DNA of 64,000 bases, taken from Gymnopus androsaceus JB14. Its lineage: Eukaryota; Basidiomycota; Agaricomycetes; Agaricales; Omphalotaceae. A program made the position numbers and the translations under genes. The stretch is taken from the NCBI GenBank assembly GCA_009733575.1, contig ML769401.1, forward strand, positions 92,730-156,729, given 5' to 3'. The notes below the pieces were generated by a model. It was given only the letters and a program-made list of their open reading frames with translations, was not told the DNA's origin and did not search any database. Below are positions 36,476 to 49,392 of this stretch, piece after piece (position 1 is the first letter of the stretch; every line of letters starts with the position of its first letter).

Positions 36476-37040
36476 TATCATGATTGCGATTCGCATGAGA
36501 CCTAGCTTGTGCCTCGTATATCTTGCTTTGACATCATAGTATGAATTCGAAGCAACGCCAGACAGTCAATTAGTACGACCCTGATTATCGCCATCGGAAG
36601 GCATGACATATCTTGACGCGTCTGTTAAGCATTTTTATTCCTGTACAGACATTGCATATATGTGTCGCATTCCATTGTATGTCGTCGACACTTGTAATAA
36701 TAAGTCAATTCGCAGAGTCTATCATTGATGACTGGCAGGACCAGGCCTAGAACATGGCCTTGTAAATGGAGGAATGCACATTATAATTACACCCCAACAG
36801 TAGGCTATTAGTAATAGTAAGCTCTACTGGTACACAATAGTATCAGCTTGCCACGGGGCCGGAAGAATTGCGGTGAAGACTTTCTTTGGCGATCTTTTCA
36901 AACAACCTTGTAAGCACGTAGTTGAGTCCTAGTCCTAGTAAGCACGTCAAATGCTGCGACGTATACAGGTCTATATTTGTATATTTGTAAGCCGCTAGCA
37001 TATATCCAATGCATAGCCAGGAGGTACTAACTGCAAGGTA

Positions 37041-37137
37041 GGCAAGATGGCCGAGCGGTTAAGGCGTGTGACTCAAGATGTATAAGCTTCCTTCTCATGG
37101 GCGAATGTCCGCGTGGGTTCAAGTCCCACTCTTGTCA
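37041..37137 (+). tRNA. tRNA-Leu(CAA) with intron, copy 1
   Basis: Acceptor GGCAAGA pairs with TCTTGTC. D-arm GCCGAGCGGTTAAGGC. Anticodon CAA in ACTCAAG, followed by a 16-nt intron. The 3' half of the anticodon stem is TCATG. A long variable arm (class II) and the T-arm GTGGG-TTCAAGT-CCCAC follow. CAA and the long variable arm identify leucine. A T-run follows directly as a Pol III terminator. Confidence 0.88.
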
Positions 37138-37792
37138 TTTTTTTACATCCTTGGCGTGCGGATAAACGGAGTCTGGTTACTATTATTTAGAGTTCACTGT
37201 CTAATTTTGATACTTACTAATCAACGGAGGCGTCGTTTCGTCGCTAGTCCAGGGAAAATCACACGAGATTAGAGACACGGTGCAGCCGCTACACCTGCAA
37301 GAAAAACTGGATTTGCGAGCGACTATAAAATACGACTGGGGACAGAAAAATCGCATTGACCTCCTCTCTGATTCCAAATGTTGGTACTGTGTGGCTAATG
37401 GTGGCAATTTAGTACTTACTTGACTTAATATTGTTCCTTGGCTAGACTTGAAACGATATCAGCGGACGTAAGGGTCTTAATGTCGAGGCACGATGAAAGC
37501 AGTTAAAGTTTTGTTTTTTCTCGGTAAGGAAGTATACTCAAAGGGTTATTATGATGTGTATCTGTATGGGAGACCAACTCATAGGGACCACACGACATCT
37601 ATCTATAACTTGACTACTGTGATAGATCTCCCAAATCGAAGTACATGTATAATATGCTCGGGTAAACGGGGGACTTCATAATTCAACTCTAGAATGCGCA
37701 TGAGATATAGGCTCTGTGAACATGAATAAATACGAGCTAGAGATTATAAAAGACCTTAAACGAGAACGGCGACTCTGATACTCCGAGTACAA
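37138..37792. other. Spacer between tRNA and cupin gene
   Basis: No gene is supported. It holds short frames only, and the promoter of the cupin gene presumably lies at its right end. Confidence 0.4.
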
Positions 37793-38477
37793 ATGTCTGA
37801 CTATCCAGATACAGTGGTCGTGGCACAAGGAGTGATAATGGTGAGCTTGGGCTCTGTACGTGACTTGCGCTGGAATATTAACCCACTGGCTAGACTTTTC
37901 AAGACCAGATACGAACTGTAACTGTCAGCGGCCGTATCGGCGAATCGCTTAGCGTTCCTGCTCACTGGCACGAGAAGCACGACGAGGTTATCTGCGTTTT
38001 GGAAGGTCAATTGAGCGTCACCATTGGATCGGAGGCCAAAATATACACACCTGAGACTGGAGACGCATATATACCTAAAGGAGTGGTGCATTCTATTCGG
38101 AGTCTTGAAGGAATTCCCTGTGTTTACACGGAAAAAACAAACCCAGCTGTGAGTACATTCTTTGCAATTAGATCAACGATTGAAGCTGAACTCCAGCATG
38201 AAAAGGAATTTGACGCGAAAGAGCTGTTCTTTCGAAATGCATTCTCAAGGCCAAGAGGTGGCCTCTTGTCTGTCATGCAGATATTCTATCACGGCGATAT
38301 GTTTCCCGTATTTCCTGTGGTACATTCTATGTGGATGGAGAAAGCAGTAAGTCGAAGCCAGAAGTTGAAAAAATGGAGCTTGATAAACTATTACAGTTCG
38401 TGACGCTGCTTGGAGGTTATATCGCGCCTTGTTTAGGGTATCGGTTGAAGTATACAAAACTCAAGAAGATGGATTAA
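37793..38477 (+). CDS. Small cupin-domain protein
   Basis: Four exons (37793-37840, 37909-38148, 38197-38346, 38397-38477) give 172 aa. Cupin motif 1 is PAHWHEKHDEVICVLEG (His, His, Glu metal-ligand pattern). Motif 2 is GDAYIPKGVVHSI (PxGxxH). This is a single-domain beta-barrel that probably binds a metal; the substrate is unknown. A hydrophobic C-terminal stretch (FVTLLGGYIAPCLGYRL) may attach it to a membrane. There is no signal peptide. Related small cupins occur in fungal accessory and secondary-metabolite loci, but the neighbours here give no pathway. Confidence 0.85.
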
Positions 38478-39274
38478 TGTTAGTCTAAAGTGCGAAGGCG
38501 GATACTTCATGTACATGATAGCAGCATGCGCAGCAAAATGAAATTGGTAACATTAGAGCTTATTAGCAGCGCATCGTAAAGTCGCTCCACAAAACAATCT
38601 GTAATTTTAATATAATCTCAGCCTGCAAATGGAGAGGCAGCCCAGCGAGAATCAATGTATGTTATTTTTATCTTTGGTAAAAGCTTGGTGTTTTTCCGTT
38701 CAGTCAAAGTACTTTACGATGCGCTGTTAATGAGCTCCATTGAACATGCTCAGTATGTTTTGAAATACAGCAGGTCAAAGCGTGGATTAGTTTCCCACGA
38801 TCCCGGGCCTCTTTGACGATTCTAAGTTGGAGAGTGGGAACAATCGTAATGGAAATATCAGTATGTGCAACGAAAGGGACCGAGATACAGTTTCTACCGC
38901 CACAAAATTAGCATAAAACAAGGTACTACAAGGTAGGAAGCCAAAAGTCTCCATTGACAATTTTACGATGACCGTTGAGAAATAGTGTTTATTTCCCAAC
39001 GTCTCGATATTCGAAATGTACATGGCAGGATGATAAGTAGTGTATATAATATAGTAGCAGATGAGCGAGTGTGTCGGTACACAGTACAAAACATGCCAAG
39101 CAGCATTAAACAAGCAGCGAGAGTACTGGGAGGAAAGACAATGAATGAAATGCAAATGATTGATTGACAATTCGGATGAAGCCAAACACAACGAGCGCGC
39201 AGCAAGTAGGAAAGCAAGAAGGTATGTAAGGTGAATATAAGGACATAGTTTAGATAAATCGAACTTATGTAGTG
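38478..39274. other. Convergent 3' spacer
   Basis: Lies between the ends of the cupin gene (+) and the transcription factor (-). AT-rich, with no supported gene. Confidence 0.5.
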
Positions 39275-42200
39275 TCAGATCTCTTCCAGCATCAACCTCG
39301 GTGAACCAACCTGAACATCCGGCGTTAGCGAATTCATAAGAAAGAAAGGAAAGAAAGAATGCGTACTTTGGACATATATGATTGCCACGTCTCTTGCAAT
39401 CGTGGATCCTCCGCTGCTATTCCCTGCATAGCAGCTTCGGGAGTGTACTGTTGGTGGATAGGAACTGGCACAGGTGCATGCGAGTGACCATTATAATGCT
39501 GCTGTTGATGTAGTTGGTTTTGACGTGGGGGAAGTTGATGCTCGTTGTACACCACCCCCTCCACAGCTGCATGATGCCCGTGCGTCCAATAACCATTTGG
39601 AGGAGCATGAGACCGTTGTTCAAATACGGTTTCGGGCGAAGGATAGTGATGTGAGCGTGCGGGAGATATAGGAGAGATGGATACGTCCGGAGAAGAAGGC
39701 TGATGTTGGTGATGTGGCATGTACTCGGGAGGTATCGCGTACATTTCATGCTGCTGCTGCTGTGGTGGTGGTGATTGGACCGAATGAAGTTGGTGCGACT
39801 GTGGCTGCTGTGAGCGGCGACCTGGACGACGATGCGGTTGTTGCTGCTGTTGCGGTGGAGGAGGAGGATGCGAGGTCTGGGCATATTGGTAGTGCTGTAC
39901 GGGCTGTTCGTATTCGCGGTACTCGGCCACACGATGGAGGTTAGGATGAGATTGAGAATGCTGCAACGAGCGCCGTTGGTCTTGCATTGGCTGATCCTGT
40001 ACAGGAGCCGGGATCGGTACACCATGCGCTATTGACAGAGATGAGTCTATAGGAGAATTGTAGGTATAATGCATTTGTTGTTGTTGTTGTTGTTGCGCAT
40101 AAGCTTCTTCCTCAGCCAACCTCCTCCGACGCTCCTCCTCTTCTCGCTGGCGCAATAGCTGTTCCTCCATGTACTGTCGCTCCAGCTGTTGTCGTTCCTC
40201 CAACTCTCGTTGCTCGAGCTCCCGTTGGTGTAGCTCGTAATGCTCTCGCGCCAATTGCTCCGCCTCGTACTGGTGTTGTTGTTCCTGTTCCTGTTCCTGT
40301 TGAATAGCTCGCGGGGCCATAAGCACCTCATTAAACGTCGTATTATTGTTGTTATACGCGTTTTGAAGTTGCGCAGTGATATGCCCGTCAAATCCATTCA
40401 GCTCCTGAACGAGGCTAGGATGCACATTGGCGAATGAAGGGTTGGTGGTCGCATAGGTTTGCGGGGGTGAATTGGACGGTGACTGGGAGCTCCGGGCACT
40501 ACTAGAGGCGGCGGGCGAACGAGGATTGGACGCGCGATTACTAACTTTCGTCGTAACGGTATGCGTCTTCCCACTAAACACGCTGATTTCGTCGGCAACA
40601 GTCTCAGTGGGACGGAAAATGTCGTTTGCAATCGTAGGAGGAATACCGTTGGATGTGTCGAAGAAAATCTTCTGTGCCTTTGCCAGTAGCCGTTGTACAA
40701 TCGGCTACAATCCAAAAAATCAGAGAGCGTCCCGCTATGTAACGAAAATACTCACAAGGAACTTTACAGCTCGACCGCCATGCGTTGCAGCCTGCTCAAA
40801 CAATTCACAGGCCGATTTCAGTTCGAGTAAAGCTGCCGGTGCTACTTTGGATTTGGGCCCATGGGTCACAACGGATGAAATCATGACCTGGGATAAGGTC
40901 AGTCGTTGGTAAACACAAATTCGAAACCGTAAAAAATGGACACATACTGTAGAAGAGAATGCATGAGTCCAAAGCACCCAAAATCGGGCAATCTGCGCCG
41001 GGAACATGGTAAACTGCTTCCGAACAGAACCAAGCAGGTTGCAGGCACTACGATATCCTGCAAGGAATGATGGTGCATACTGGCTCTTGATTGGGTCAGT
41101 GGGATTGCTTTGGATGGCATGTGTGAAGAAGCAGCGATGAATATAGAGCAGCGCTACCGGTAACAGTCAGCGTGCGATATCGAGGATGAGTGTATGGAGG
41201 ACTTACCGAACTCCCGATAGTTCATGGGCATGCCATGACTCATAGTCTGGTTCAAACCAGCACCTTCAGGGATAGGGCCCTGCGCGTACTTGGGGAGCTC
41301 CATGTCTCGAACCTTGCGATCAAGATCCAAGATGATAGAGTATTTTGGCGCGCGCGACGTGAGCGTCCCTTGAACGACCGCGGAGACGCATTCGGCTCCG
41401 AAACGCGCCTTCCAGAAGGGGACTGAGCACAAAGAGGATGCAAGACATGTTCGTGGACGACAGGCCGTAGCGATAGGCAGTAAGGACACACAGAGAGATG
41501 GCCCGATCGAAGACAACGGCGTTTAACGAATGGAGGATAGTGTACAACGTCCAATAAGAAAAAGGTTTAAAGAGGTTAGATGATTAGATGACTTACAGCT
41601 AGGCTGGATCGTCCCGTCATCTGAAATTGTCTGATCCGGGTCGAAGGGTAATTCACAGTCCACGAAAGGGAGTGAAAATGTCGCTAAACGTCCAGTAGCA
41701 AGACTCTATAGTGTAAGTACATAAATGAGCCAAAGGAGAATTAATCGGAGTTGAACGTTAACATACCTGCCAGCAATCTGTAATGAACAACTCCCAAAAC
41801 AGAGCGCGACGTTTCTGCACTTCCGCTGGTGGTAATTTCCATCTTGCACAGTCTCGATCTACAAGTTAAAAAAAGTCAGCCCTGCAAGCGAACTAAATGA
41901 CTGGAAATCGCCTCACGTAAACCAATCTATGGACGAAAACGAGGGAAGATTCATGCGAGGATAATAAGCATTGTGATAACCAGAAGAAGTGAAATTAAAC
42001 TCACACTTTGTGCCAACTTTGTAGCCAAACCCATTAATGCCCATGTACTCTCTATGCTATTTTCCCCGCTTCGCATTCCTTCGTAGATACCCATAAGAGA
42101 TAAAGCTTGCACTGTTGCTACTGAGGGCGGTCGATCCAGTACGCCCTCCAAGTTCAATCCGACTTTTGTTAGATCGTAAAAGTGTTCAGACTGTGCATTC

Positions 42201-43723
42201 TCCGGTGCGGCTGGGAGGTTCACATCTGTTAGTGCGCCAAAGCAAAACACCATGAAGAGAAGCGCAAGGTCATGAGCGCCCCCGAACCTTCCGTTGCCAA
42301 CAGTAGAGGTAGGAGAACCGGCAATGTCTACTGGAGGATTGGGGTTTGTTCCCGGGGGTAGGGAACTGCTCATTGTTCCTAGGCCTAATCCAGGTCTTGT
42401 TAACGGCGGTGTGTTAACGCCACGATCTCCCACAGGTGTACCAACCTCCAGAGTAGGAGCTACGGCAGGCCGTGGCGCCTCAACGTACCACATAGGCAGT
42501 ATTTCCTCGCAAAGTTGTCGCTTTGTGACGGCTCCGAAGAACCAGGGAGCCTGATCAAGATATAGGTCGCATAATCTCGAGGCTTCTTCCCATGGTGGGA
42601 GGAACGTGTCAATGAGATAGTCTAGGTCTGGGATGGGTTGTGATGCGGGTAGAGGGAAAGATTGCGAAAGGTTTGTTAAAACTGGGGGTAGACCGCGAGA
42701 TTGGCCGGCTTGCTGTTGCCATTCTCGAATTGTCGGCATAGTGTCCAAGGACTGGCTGATCCCACCGTTGGTAGGTGTGAAATCGTGGCGAGGTGGACGG
42801 TTTTCTGCAGGAGCTGAAGCCGTTTCACCCTAAGAATCAAGGAAACGGGTAATTAAGTAATAAAAAAGACGTTAGTTCGTAATTCCAACTGCAATATGAA
42901 AGAAACACGTACGATGAGAAGACTCTAAGCGATTGAACGCAAGAGAAAGGAGAAGAGGCGAAATGTCAAAGATAGTTCAGAATAGAGTGTAGTCCTGCTT
43001 ACTTCCGAGCCCGCAGATCGGCCATAGAACGTCGATGCACCATCCTCCCTAATAGCAAGAGTACCAAACGCATCGATATACTGTGATTCTTCCAAGTCCT
43101 CAGTCTTGACCTGCTGATTCTCATTCTGAATTGCGGCGTGTAGCTCTAAGCTGGACTTGATTTTGAGGTAGTCACGGTCAAGAAGAGGGTGAGGTTCTGT
43201 TGCTCCAGTAGTGGAATGAAGAATCGTGAGAGCGTCTTCCAGCTGGCGAATACGGTCGCTCATTTGGGCAATTTTCTCGTGTAGCTTTTCAGTATCTGCG
43301 AGGACAAACCTTACAACAGAATCAGATGGATGTCAGGCTCGACTGGGGTGCAAGACTCACCTGGTACCCTGACCAGTAATAAGCACCCCATTCGGACAGA
43401 TACTTGAGCACCCTCTACGCTTGCAACTGGAAGTATGACTTTTGGTTGTTGTTCACTGAAGAAGCGATTGTAAGAAGGCCCACCTTGAGCACGGAACGGT
43501 TTTATCACATTTCAGCTTGAGCCTGGAAGAAATTTAGATAGATAGCTTCTCCAGGCTGGATGCAGCTCACCGTCTACATTCGGCACAAGATAGAGCACCT
43601 AGAACAAAAAAGTTATTGACCCCCCAGAAAATGATCGTAAGTATTCAACTTGCCTCTAGCGCGTTTGGACTCTTTATCTTGTGCTCGATGAACAGCTGGA
43701 TCCTTACGAGTTGCCTGTGGCAT
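39275..43723 (-). CDS. Zn2Cys6 transcription factor with fungal-specific domain
   Basis: Nuclear DNA-binding regulator. From ATG 43721-43723: MPQATRKDP.., then the zinc cluster CAECRRLKLKCDKTVPC-SSCKRRGCSSIC, a short coiled coil (DTEKLHEKIAQMSDRIRQLED), a long regulatory part, and the Fungal_trans middle domain with ..TKLAQS-IGLHRDCARW.. and RRALFWELFITDCWQ. The C-terminus is Gln/His/Pro-rich (about 39.4-40.5 kb) with a Glu/Arg-rich coiled coil (..LEERQQLERQYMEEQ..). The last exon (39310-39275) gives VGSPRLMLEEI. Intron 1 (43599-43653) has a GC donor. Two microexons fit the frame and family motif: 12 nt at 42913-42924 (SLLI) and 10 nt at 41917-41926 (IGL). The target genes are unknown. Confidence 0.88.
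39710..40320 (-). repeat. Low-complexity Gln/His/Pro coding region
   Basis: Trinucleotide-rich stretches inside the transcription factor, including a run of seven CAA codons (about 40075-40095 on the plus strand as TTG) and several CAG/CAA clusters. They encode Gln- and Pro-rich activation-type sequence and may vary in length between strains. Confidence 0.8.
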
Positions 43724-46700
43724 AGCTGCTCACTGCGTCCCACAATGAACAAGCAAGCAGATATTTGTAACGGAGATGATGATGGGTGAGAGGTAAAATG
43801 CGAAATGACTGTACGTACAACTCGAGGCAGGTAATTCCCAGAAGTAAGGCACTCCGAGTATTAGTCCGAAACTTGTTCAAATTTGGCAATAATTTGGCTC
43901 CAATTCTTCCTTTCAAACGGTGATATCGGACGCGTCAAAAATGCCTGCTGGAGATCGCTGCAAGGATGTATATGTGTATAACAATCTGGACCCTAGGCAT
44001 TTGCCGCGTGCGCACCAACTTTCCTCTCAAAGTCGCTCAATTCACCTCTTCGCAACAATCTGATCGAATTTCTCAGAAGCAACGGCGACTTGGCTTTTGG
44101 CTTCGAAGGAGATCTGATTTCTGTGTGTGCCGACCTTGCTCAGAAGCAGCCTGGATTACGCGACGTCGCGACCGAGGTTCATGCATAAGTGCAGCAAAAT
44201 TGGAGTTATCGCGTTCAGCTTCACCCGGCTGAGGTCTGTATAACGTATCGTATCCTTGGCACTACCACTCGCGGGACAGTTTCCAATCTCCAGAATCCTA
44301 CTCATCAAAGGACCAAACTCCTGGCGATTCCTCTTCCCGGCCTCCAGGCGGCGCCAATCTTGAAGCTGGAAGTAAACGCGGCGAAATATCATCTCATCAA
44401 TATTTGGAGAAAATTAAAAAAATTAAAAATTAATAGCGCTGCGGGTAAGCTACCCTGTAGCTCTATACTCTGTTCTGTATAATGGATAGGGGGGTCTCTG
44501 TGAGGTTGGTTAAAAGTACCGAACCTCGATAGTCTAGTTTTCGACCGTTAACCGGCTTAGGTCTGAGTATGCGCCTCCTCCAACTTATTGACAGGCTACA
44601 TGCATACTGCCGGCGGCTACGAATTCAAAAAACATGGATTTCTGTCGAACCAGTTATGAGGGTGGATCTAAGCGAGCACAGCCTGACAGAGTCGCTGATT
44701 CCCAGCGATAGACAAGCTACGAGGGGGGAAGATCGCGCAAGTCGTCGTCATAAGGTTATCTCAATGTTCTCCTTAACATTAATCTTCCAGCGCACAGGTT
44801 TCAACTCCCAAGGGAGCCACTGAGTCCGACCAACGACGCCAATCCCCCCTAACACTCACTGCTTGGAGCAAGCCTGAATCTCTTTCGCTCCAAATTCGGA
44901 GTCCTGAGTTAAAAACAGGTCCGACTTCATCGGATCCTGCGTCAATCTGGTTGCAAGGTTGACAAGGCCTCTCAAAGCTGACACGATTCCATATAAGACT
45001 AAGAATACGAGTCTGTACCGAAGCATTCAATCCCGAAATACTTATAGTAATATTTCCTTCGCAAAACCAGCCCCGAACTTCAAATCGGATCATAGCTTGA
45101 CAAGAGTTTACAAGCCCTCCGACTCTGTCCGACATTACAGTATACTACATAGTAACACATACTCCACTGCCTGAAGATTCAATCCCCAAATACTGATCAC
45201 TTACATATGGTTATAGTAAGTAAGGCAAAACTCGGAATGGAACAATGGAACCTTGTTGCTGGGACGTTATGATACATGAAACAGTTATATTGTCGGACAC
45301 CGAATTTGTGTATGTTCTTCATTTGACCTTTCTAGTCGACCTTCCTGCTGAAAAAAAAGCCAGGTCCCACACTGGCCTGAATTCTCCAAAAACGCTTAAT
45401 GTGTACTGTATGGAACCATCGCGGAACATAATTGACCGAAGTAAGACCGCAAAAAAAATCCCAATACCCGGAGGGCGTGAAGGAGAGACATCATCGAGGT
45501 GACTTGGTATGGCTCGATTCATTTCTTTCATCCATCGAGAACCCTCTCTACTAATTGTTCTAGGGGAAATGGTTTAGGTAGACTTAATCATGCTTTAACG
45601 AGCCTCTAGAAGTCGAGATTAATATTAATATCAATCCTACATGGGGATAAGTGACCCCTCTACCCTCAGGGCCAACAGATAAGAGTCTGAGAGTGGGATG
45701 CTCAACCTCTTAGACTTCGGCTTCGGACTCGGAGCTCGTGCGCATGAGCCTCGAGCCTTGAGGACACAGCAAGTTTGGTACGATTCACTTCTCAGTCGCT
45801 GAGTTCTTGAAGCCACATATTGAAGTACACTCACTTATCTCACGCAGGACATCTCGTGCTAGCTCGAATGTGGATGGGTATCGATAACTTCTTTACCGGA
45901 AATTACCTCCACAAGACGTCGTTCCCTCAGCCTTCAGCCTAAAACAGTGCAAAGGCACTTTATGTCAACTGCCAGCATACTTACTTGCTATATAGCACAG
46001 TACTACTTACGTCGACGTCGAAGTTGAGTAGTATCTTTAGTCCTTTCTGCATGCTCAGTCAGTCAACCCTACTCCCTGATCTATCTGTGTATGTCTATAA
46101 GCATGCTTATATACTCACTTACAGTATATGCTTTCTAGTCCCGTTCCACGGTTCCGGTTCCGTGCAATGCACCCAGTGCGTTTATTTTCCCTCTTGCTTT
46201 TTGCGTTCAGAGTCTGTTAGACTTTGTGCTTTGACGCTTCGTATTGTTACACCCGTTGCCTCTGCATCCGAGAAGGATGTTAAAGCGTATCATGGATCCG
46301 CATCCTCCATTGCTCAAGACAAGGTCAGACTCGGACAGTACCAAAATTGAGGAGAAAAAGATGCATAGTACGGTATGGCGGAGTCCCTCTTGAACTCGTC
46401 CACAGGCCACAAATGACTTCTGCTCCCAGTCCACATTCTGTCGTGTGGGATCTACTGAATCGAACGACGTGCGATCTTGAATACATATATACATACTGGA
46501 ATTGGCTCGGATCCTTTGTTGCACTAGATTTGACACAAAGATTTTACTTGCCGCTATCTAAATCTAGTAGTGCATCCGAAAACTGCTCAGATCTGCTCAG
46601 ATATTTGAACTAGGTAGGTTCTACAGCGTAGTACAGCCGGTTTGCTGCTCAGATCATACAAGGACGAGCATCAGTTTCCCGTAAATAATAATGAAAATGG

Positions 46701-46737
46701 CTTGAGCTTTGAAGGAAAACATCTCAAATAGTTACGA
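43724..46737. other. Gene-free spacer of about 3 kb
   Basis: No coding sequence can be supported. It has short frames on both strands without splice-linked partners, and an A/T tract around 44410-44430. It includes the promoter of the Zn2Cys6 gene at the left. Confidence 0.45.
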
Positions 46738-46837
46738 GGCAAGATGGCCGAGCGGTTAAGGCGTGTGACTCAAGCTGAATCAAAGCTTCCTTTCTCATGG
46801 GCGAATGTCCGCGTGGGTTCAAATCCCACTCTTGTCA
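46738..46837 (+). tRNA. tRNA-Leu(CAA) with intron, copy 2
   Basis: Mature sequence essentially identical to the 37041 gene (one difference in the T-loop, AAAT for AAGT), but the intron is 19 nt rather than 16 and differs in sequence at its 5' half. A T-tract follows downstream. Confidence 0.88.
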
Positions 46838-47110
46838 TCATTTTACTTGGCTGTTCATGTGTATTTTTTTTTTTTTGCGCAATTTCATTTATTTTGATTT
46901 TGCTTTCGCACCTCATGGAACAAAAACCAAATTACATATAGCGATATTATATACAGACTAAGTAGGTTTACACCAAGTAAGTAAAGCTAAGTAAACGAAA
47001 CCGATAACTTAATAACTCCAAAAACGATGATCCGCGCGGGCATAACGAGCTCCGACTCGAGTCCCCCAAAACAACACGACCCTGGTCCCTCATACCAAAT
47101 CGCGATTCAC

Positions 47111-49248
47111 TCACAAACCTTTACACAACATCTTCCCCCTCCTCGTCTGCGCTTTACACAACGCCAGCTCCGTCGGAACAGCAAGTAGAGAAGCAAAAAG
47201 AATTCCAGACGAATCCGCAAACCCAATCGAACCAATCTTGAACTCCTTCTCCTGTTTGGCGCGTTCCATGTCGTGAGCGGTGCTTGGGTCTGGGCGTTCT
47301 TGGTTTACGCGGTAAAAGGCGTTGACGCTGGTAAAGATGAGGATGGATGGAGGATTTACAGATCAGCGACGAAAGAACGAAACGACTGGCATCCGAATAA
47401 TAATAATCGGGATTCGAACTCGAAGCACAGAATCCCCCATTCCGAAAAGAAGGAAACAAAATATAATAATAATTGACTTACTAAGCTAGACCTCCACAAA
47501 TCCCTTCTAAACTGATTAAAAAGAATACAGTCAAAATGCTTAGTCCTTCCGCGTCTTCCGCATAGAAACCAACAGACGACTCGAACGCTAGGAGGAGCAG
47601 GATGAGACCTTGTAGTACGGATGGCAGGGGGAGGAGATTCTGCGGCAGAGGAGGGATCCCGATGGAAATAGATGACCGGGATAGGAAGACTGTTGTTTGG
47701 TAAACGAGCTAGAGGGATTGCATTACGAGGGACACGGGGGGTATGGGAAGAACGACAGCGAAGGGATAGGATTTTAGTTAGCGCAAAGTTGTCAGCATGT
47801 CGATGACGGGAGTAACGATAGCCTATAGCTTACCTGCCACAGGGGGTAGTAATCCCGGACCGATTTAATAATCTTGCTCAGAAGCCAGTACTTTTCAGGG
47901 GAAGGAACAGGATAGAGCAGTGTCGGCGCGACTCCCTAGAATGACGAACCACGTCAGTCTTCAATCAGCAAAGCAGTGGGACGGAAATGAACTTGCCTGG
48001 TTGATGGTATATTCGAACTAAAGAACAATAAGGCAACATGGTATGTCAAAAACTTGGGTCCACTTACGAGATATACCATAACTATGTAGAGGCGTCAGCA
48101 CAGCGAGAAAACATCGGATAGGGACTTACACAGAGGTAACATGTATCTCATTAACAGCGGTTTCACTAGCCGCAATTTGTCATTGAACGACAGAGAAAAA
48201 TTCTTCCTCGGTACGGCACGCAGAATACCTTCCTCTTCACCTATCTCTTCTTCATTAGCAGGAAGAGGAGTATACGGAAGCGCAGATCCCTGTTCATCAT
48301 AGGACGATTGTGGCATAGAGTAGAGGAACGCTGAGCTGCTCGGTAAAAGGAAGAAGTAAGTAGCAGGGATGATGATTGGCAGGACCTATACGTCGAGGTT
48401 AGCTCTATTCATCGAACGTCGATGAACATGAACTCACCGAAGAGAGTCCCACTCCGACACGAACACCGAACCCGCGAAGTTCCCACCAGAGGAATGCGCC
48501 AACCAGACCTGCGGCACCAGTACCAGAAGCGAAGTACCTATAATAGGAAGACAGTTCATATACGAACAAGGAGATAAGGAAGGGTCAAAGCGCACCCGAT
48601 ACCGTGCCCAGCACAGATGGCGGGGCATATGTCGTCGAGAGCTGCAGAAAGGTGAGCTCTCCAAGACCTGAAGAGAACGAAGCAAGAGAGATTCCCAGCA
48701 ATCTTGCGTAAAGACTATCGAAGGAAGCGACTATCTGTAGAATACAGATCAGTACTGAACGTGAAACTCAATTTCCAGACGCACCAGCATTCCTATTGAA
48801 CTGAGGACGCAACATCCGGTTAAACGCTTCGCGTAACGAATCCGTCCTTTCAGGATATATGGCCAGCCGACTTTGGCTGCGAGCGCAGGCGCAATATTGC
48901 AGAAAGCAATTATACCCTTTGGAGTTGAAGGAGGAACGAGGTCTAGAGCGGCTGAAAGAATAATGACATAGAGAACTGAGAATTCGAAGAAGCATCAATT
49001 TCTCGCTAGACATTCGGTTCTTTTGACGTACCATTGTTCACAAGTCCAAAGAGAAAGAATGAAAAGCCCAATTTGCGCAATAATTTGGAATCATCTGCTC
49101 AGAGTACTGTAAGAATGCAGAACGCTTCAAGCTGTAGAAGCTCACCTTCTGGCCTGGAATCCATATCATCTATGAGGTTACTCTCTTCAGAATTATGGGT
49201 GGATAACCTTGGGTGCATTTCGAGATATTCTTCTGAAGGCTGCTGCAT
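47111..49248 (-). CDS. BTN1: Battenin / CLN3 family vacuolar membrane protein
   Basis: Vacuolar/lysosomal multi-pass protein involved in pH and basic amino-acid homeostasis. ATG at 49246-49248 (MQQPSEEYLEMHPRL..). Family signatures: LGFSFFLFGLVNNVLYVIILSAALDLVP, FCNIAPALAAKVGWPY, GLGELTFLQLSTTY-type segment, LPLFMVYLFEYTINQGVAPTLLYP, DYYPLWQLVYQTTVFLSRSS, and the C-terminus GGLAYVNAFYRVNQERPDPSTAHDME..FADSSGILFASLLAVPTEL. Two very short exons, 14 nt (48068-48081) and 21 nt (47997-48017), encode FMVYL and FEYTINQ. The intron after the latter (47936-47996) has a GC donor. It is divergent from SDH4 with 144 bp between start codons. Confidence 0.9.
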
Positions 49249-49392
49249 GCAAGAGCATGTTCCGTATTAGCTTGGTACAGGCTTGACGCTGGAGGCTGCT
49301 GAGTGCCGGTCACCGGAAATAACCGGAGGAAGAACAAACGGAAGCTCGGTGATTGGCCGCAACTCCGCATTCTTATTCTTACTTGGACCACG
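49249..49392. promoter_or_regulatory. Shared divergent promoter of BTN1 and SDH4
   Basis: Only 144 bp separate the two start codons, so both genes must be driven from this segment or from within each other's 5' ends. No clear TATA box is visible on either strand. Confidence 0.6.

Noticed and set aside
39417..40025. 202-codon minus-strand frame
   Set aside because: Alternative frame of the Gln/His-rich low-complexity exon of the Zn2Cys6 factor.
46744..46941. 65-codon frame starting in the tRNA
   Set aside because: It overlaps a complete tRNA-Leu gene and runs into a T-tract.
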